Of a stretch of 64,000 nt of DNA, positions 62,037 to 64,000 are shown one piece after another. The stretch covers positions 1,674,001 through 1,738,000 of the forward strand of contig JAUTDP010000001.1 of NCBI GenBank assembly GCA_033439795.1, given 5' to 3'. Position 1 is the first letter of the stretch, and every line of letters starts with the position of its first letter. Under the pieces are notes generated by a model that searched no databases, was not told the DNA's origin, and saw only the letters and a program-made list of their open reading frames with translations. A program made the translations under genes and the position numbers. This DNA is from Sordaria brevicollis (taxonomy: Eukaryota > Ascomycota > Sordariomycetes > Sordariales > Sordariaceae).

Positions 62037-64000
62037 ACCCTAAAGGATAATAATCGAATTAATTAAGCATTAAATTAAATATTTAAAAGTCGTTACCGGG
62101 GCGTATAAGGTTACGCTAATATAAAACTTTAAAATAGAAATTTTTTATTTATTATTCGACTTCTATTTTAATAAACGAATAAGGGCTTTCGAAAAGAAAT
62201 TCGCCCGTACGGATTAAATTAGGTCCGTCCGAAGAATAATAATTTAAATAGCCAATTATATTTAAATAAAACGAATAAAAAATTAATTATTTATTAATAG
62301 ACCGGAAAATAATACCGCTAAAATTAAATAAATAGAAGAATAAATACCAATAAAGAACTTTATAATAATTATAATAAGACTACCCCTAATAATAAATATA
62401 CCCGCTTAATTATTATAACCGCTAGAACTTTTAACCTTCGATTAAAAAATATAATTAGAAAATACTATAAAGAAAAAATAAATATCGTACTATAATTATT
62501 AATTAATAATAGCGGTAATTAAATTAAATCGGCGGTATAAATTTATAATTATTAATTTCAACCCGAAATTTAATAATATTACGATAAAATAGTATATAAT
62601 CGGTTAAAAAAAGAAGAAGCGGAAAAAAACCCAACCTTCGGAGGATAATAAAGATTATTATTTATTAACGAAAACGAAAAACTCCCTCTTCGTCTAAACA
62701 AGAATAGAGGTAATTAGCCTTAAAATTTTCCTTTTCTAAAGGAGAATCCCCGATATTAATACCCCTATTTATTCGTACGGATTAAAACGAAAAATATTCT
62801 ATTATATTACATTCGAATATTTCTAAATAATAAATACGTAATTCGTAATAACTAATTAACTATAAACGTAAAAATAATTCTAAATTTATTTAAACGATAA
62901 AATTAAAACTAAAAGAATTTTATTATAAGTATTTCGGCTAAGACGATTAAATAAATATTACTTAATAATCGAATTAAAAAAGGAATAGCGAAACGAATTC
63001 GCTCGTTATTTTTAATTTTCTTTTCTTCCTTTTCTTTTACTTTTATTTATTAATATACTAAAGCGAAAACGGAGGGAGGATTTTTATTTAATTAAAAATT
63101 TATTAAACTATAAAAGCGACGACTTATTTAATTATTACTTCTTTTTATAATTAATTAAAGCCTTTAGCATTTTATTATTATCAGTAAATAAACGGTTTTA
63201 TTTATCGAATTAATAAATATATTAACGTATAATATTAATTACAAATTAACGCTAAGCGAATTAATTATTATTAATAAGAATAAAATTAGTAAAATAAATA
63301 ACCGGCGAATTAATTTCTATCGGGGAATTATTATAGGAAGGTATATAAATACTATTATTATTTCAGGGAATTTTACTATTATTATTATAAAATAAATTAT
63401 TAGTACTATTATAAAGTAAATTACTATTATTATTATAAGGGATATTATTCGAAAAAATATAATTACCGATTAAATTATCCTTATTAGAAAAAAAAAATTC
63501 GTAATAACTTTTTTGGAAATAATCGTTAACCAACTACTTTCTATAGTAAGTAAATTATTTAAAGGTATTAATAAAATTGTTATTAATAAAGCGAAAGCGA
63601 ATTGCGCCGGTGAATTCTTTAATAATAATACGGAAGCGGATAAAATAATCGTAGAATTCGTTATTAATTGGGTTTTTAATAACGATTTTCTCCTAAAAAA
63701 TATTATAAAAATTATAAAAACTATAAAACGTATTAATTATATAACGTAAAATTATTAAAGTATATTAAATAATTTAATTGAATTTATTTAAAAATAAATT
63801 AAAATAAAAAATATTAACGATATAAAAGATAATAATTTATTCGGGTGATTAAAGATATAGTAGGTCGATTTAGCGACGGCCTTTATATAAATATCGTAAT
63901 TCGGGATAATTAGAAAGGCGAAAAGGGCTTTAATTAATTAAAAAATATAAATAAAATATAGGGGAATACGGATACGGTTTTAAAAAAATTAACGTAAAGA
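62037..64000 (+). mobile_element. LINE copy K, second piece (runs off the window)
   Basis: Copy K resumes after copy L with the C-terminal part of ORF2 and the 3' module. It reaches the equivalent of about 16455 in copy D at the right edge, so roughly 750 bp plus the tail lie outside. Confidence 0.88.
62051..63020 (+). pseudogene. ORF2 of copy K, C-terminal part
   Basis: Plus-strand ORF2 end with the C-terminal Cys/His finger region near 62770-62825. The 3' module follows from about 63065. In it, 63513-63749 is a stretch of 79 codons without a stop on the plus strand; it is a piece of the plus-strand frame of the module, open by chance of RIP. Confidence 0.72.

Noticed and set aside
63513..63749. 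Stand-alone small gene of 78 codons
   Set aside because: It matches the 3' module of other LINE copies (for example 15965-16200), where the frame is broken by TAA; it is a surviving piece of the module.
1..64000. Host genes, effector genes, tRNA or rRNA genes
   Set aside because: Apart from the spacer, every stretch aligns with the LINE copies or the MULE; no intact long frame, intron signals or rRNA seen.

Overview
The window is a stack of degraded transposable elements and shows no host gene. It looks like an AT-rich heterochromatic block of a filamentous ascomycete (Pezizomycotina). The reason is the mutation pattern: CA and TG dinucleotides are nearly absent (for example none in 61-120) while TA is very frequent and CG survives. 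That is the mark of repeat-induced point mutation (RIP), which turns CpA into TpA in repeated DNA. Reading frames are broken mainly by TAA and TAG, where other copies or the family motif call for Gln or Trp.

Two element types account for all but about 150 bp. The first is one non-LTR retrotransposon (LINE) family of about 7.0 kb, judged Tad1-like. I count twelve insertions, called copies A to L here. The intact order, read best in copy D (10235-17200, +), is: short 5' end; ORF1 with a C10 tract and a zinc-knuckle-like C-terminus; ORF2 with APE-type endonuclease, reverse transcriptase and a C-terminal Cys/His finger; a 1.7 kb 3' module of unknown function; and a tail of CTTACTT repeats. The second is a 3.7 kb Mutator-like DNA transposon (2481-6201) with long inverted repeats, an 8-bp target duplication and a broken minus-strand transposase.

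Layout: copy A (+) is split into 1-775, 27963-30163 and 34288-36295. Copy B (-) sits in A (776-27962) and is itself broken by the Mutator-like element, by copy C and by copy F (26567-27353). Copy C (-) spans 7775-23436 and holds copies D (+, full length) and E (+, 17761-19437). Copy G (+, 30164-34287) is a second insertion in A. A spacer (36296-36442) is the only DNA with no repeat partner in the window. Then comes copy H (+, 36443-41486), cut by copy I (-), which holds full-length copy J (-, 42835-49806). Copy K (+) follows copy I and is split by copy L (-, 55871-62036); K runs off the right edge.

Target-site duplications of 11-17 bp were found for B, C, D, E, G, J and L, which fixes the order of insertion: A before B and G; B before the Mutator-like element, C and F; C before D and E; H before I before J; K before L. 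RIP has disabled every copy, so nothing here should make a working protein. Domain calls rest on reading through RIP-type stops by eye; superfamily names are by motif recognition, not by database search. ORF boundaries in copies other than D were placed by offset from D and are good to a few tens of bases.
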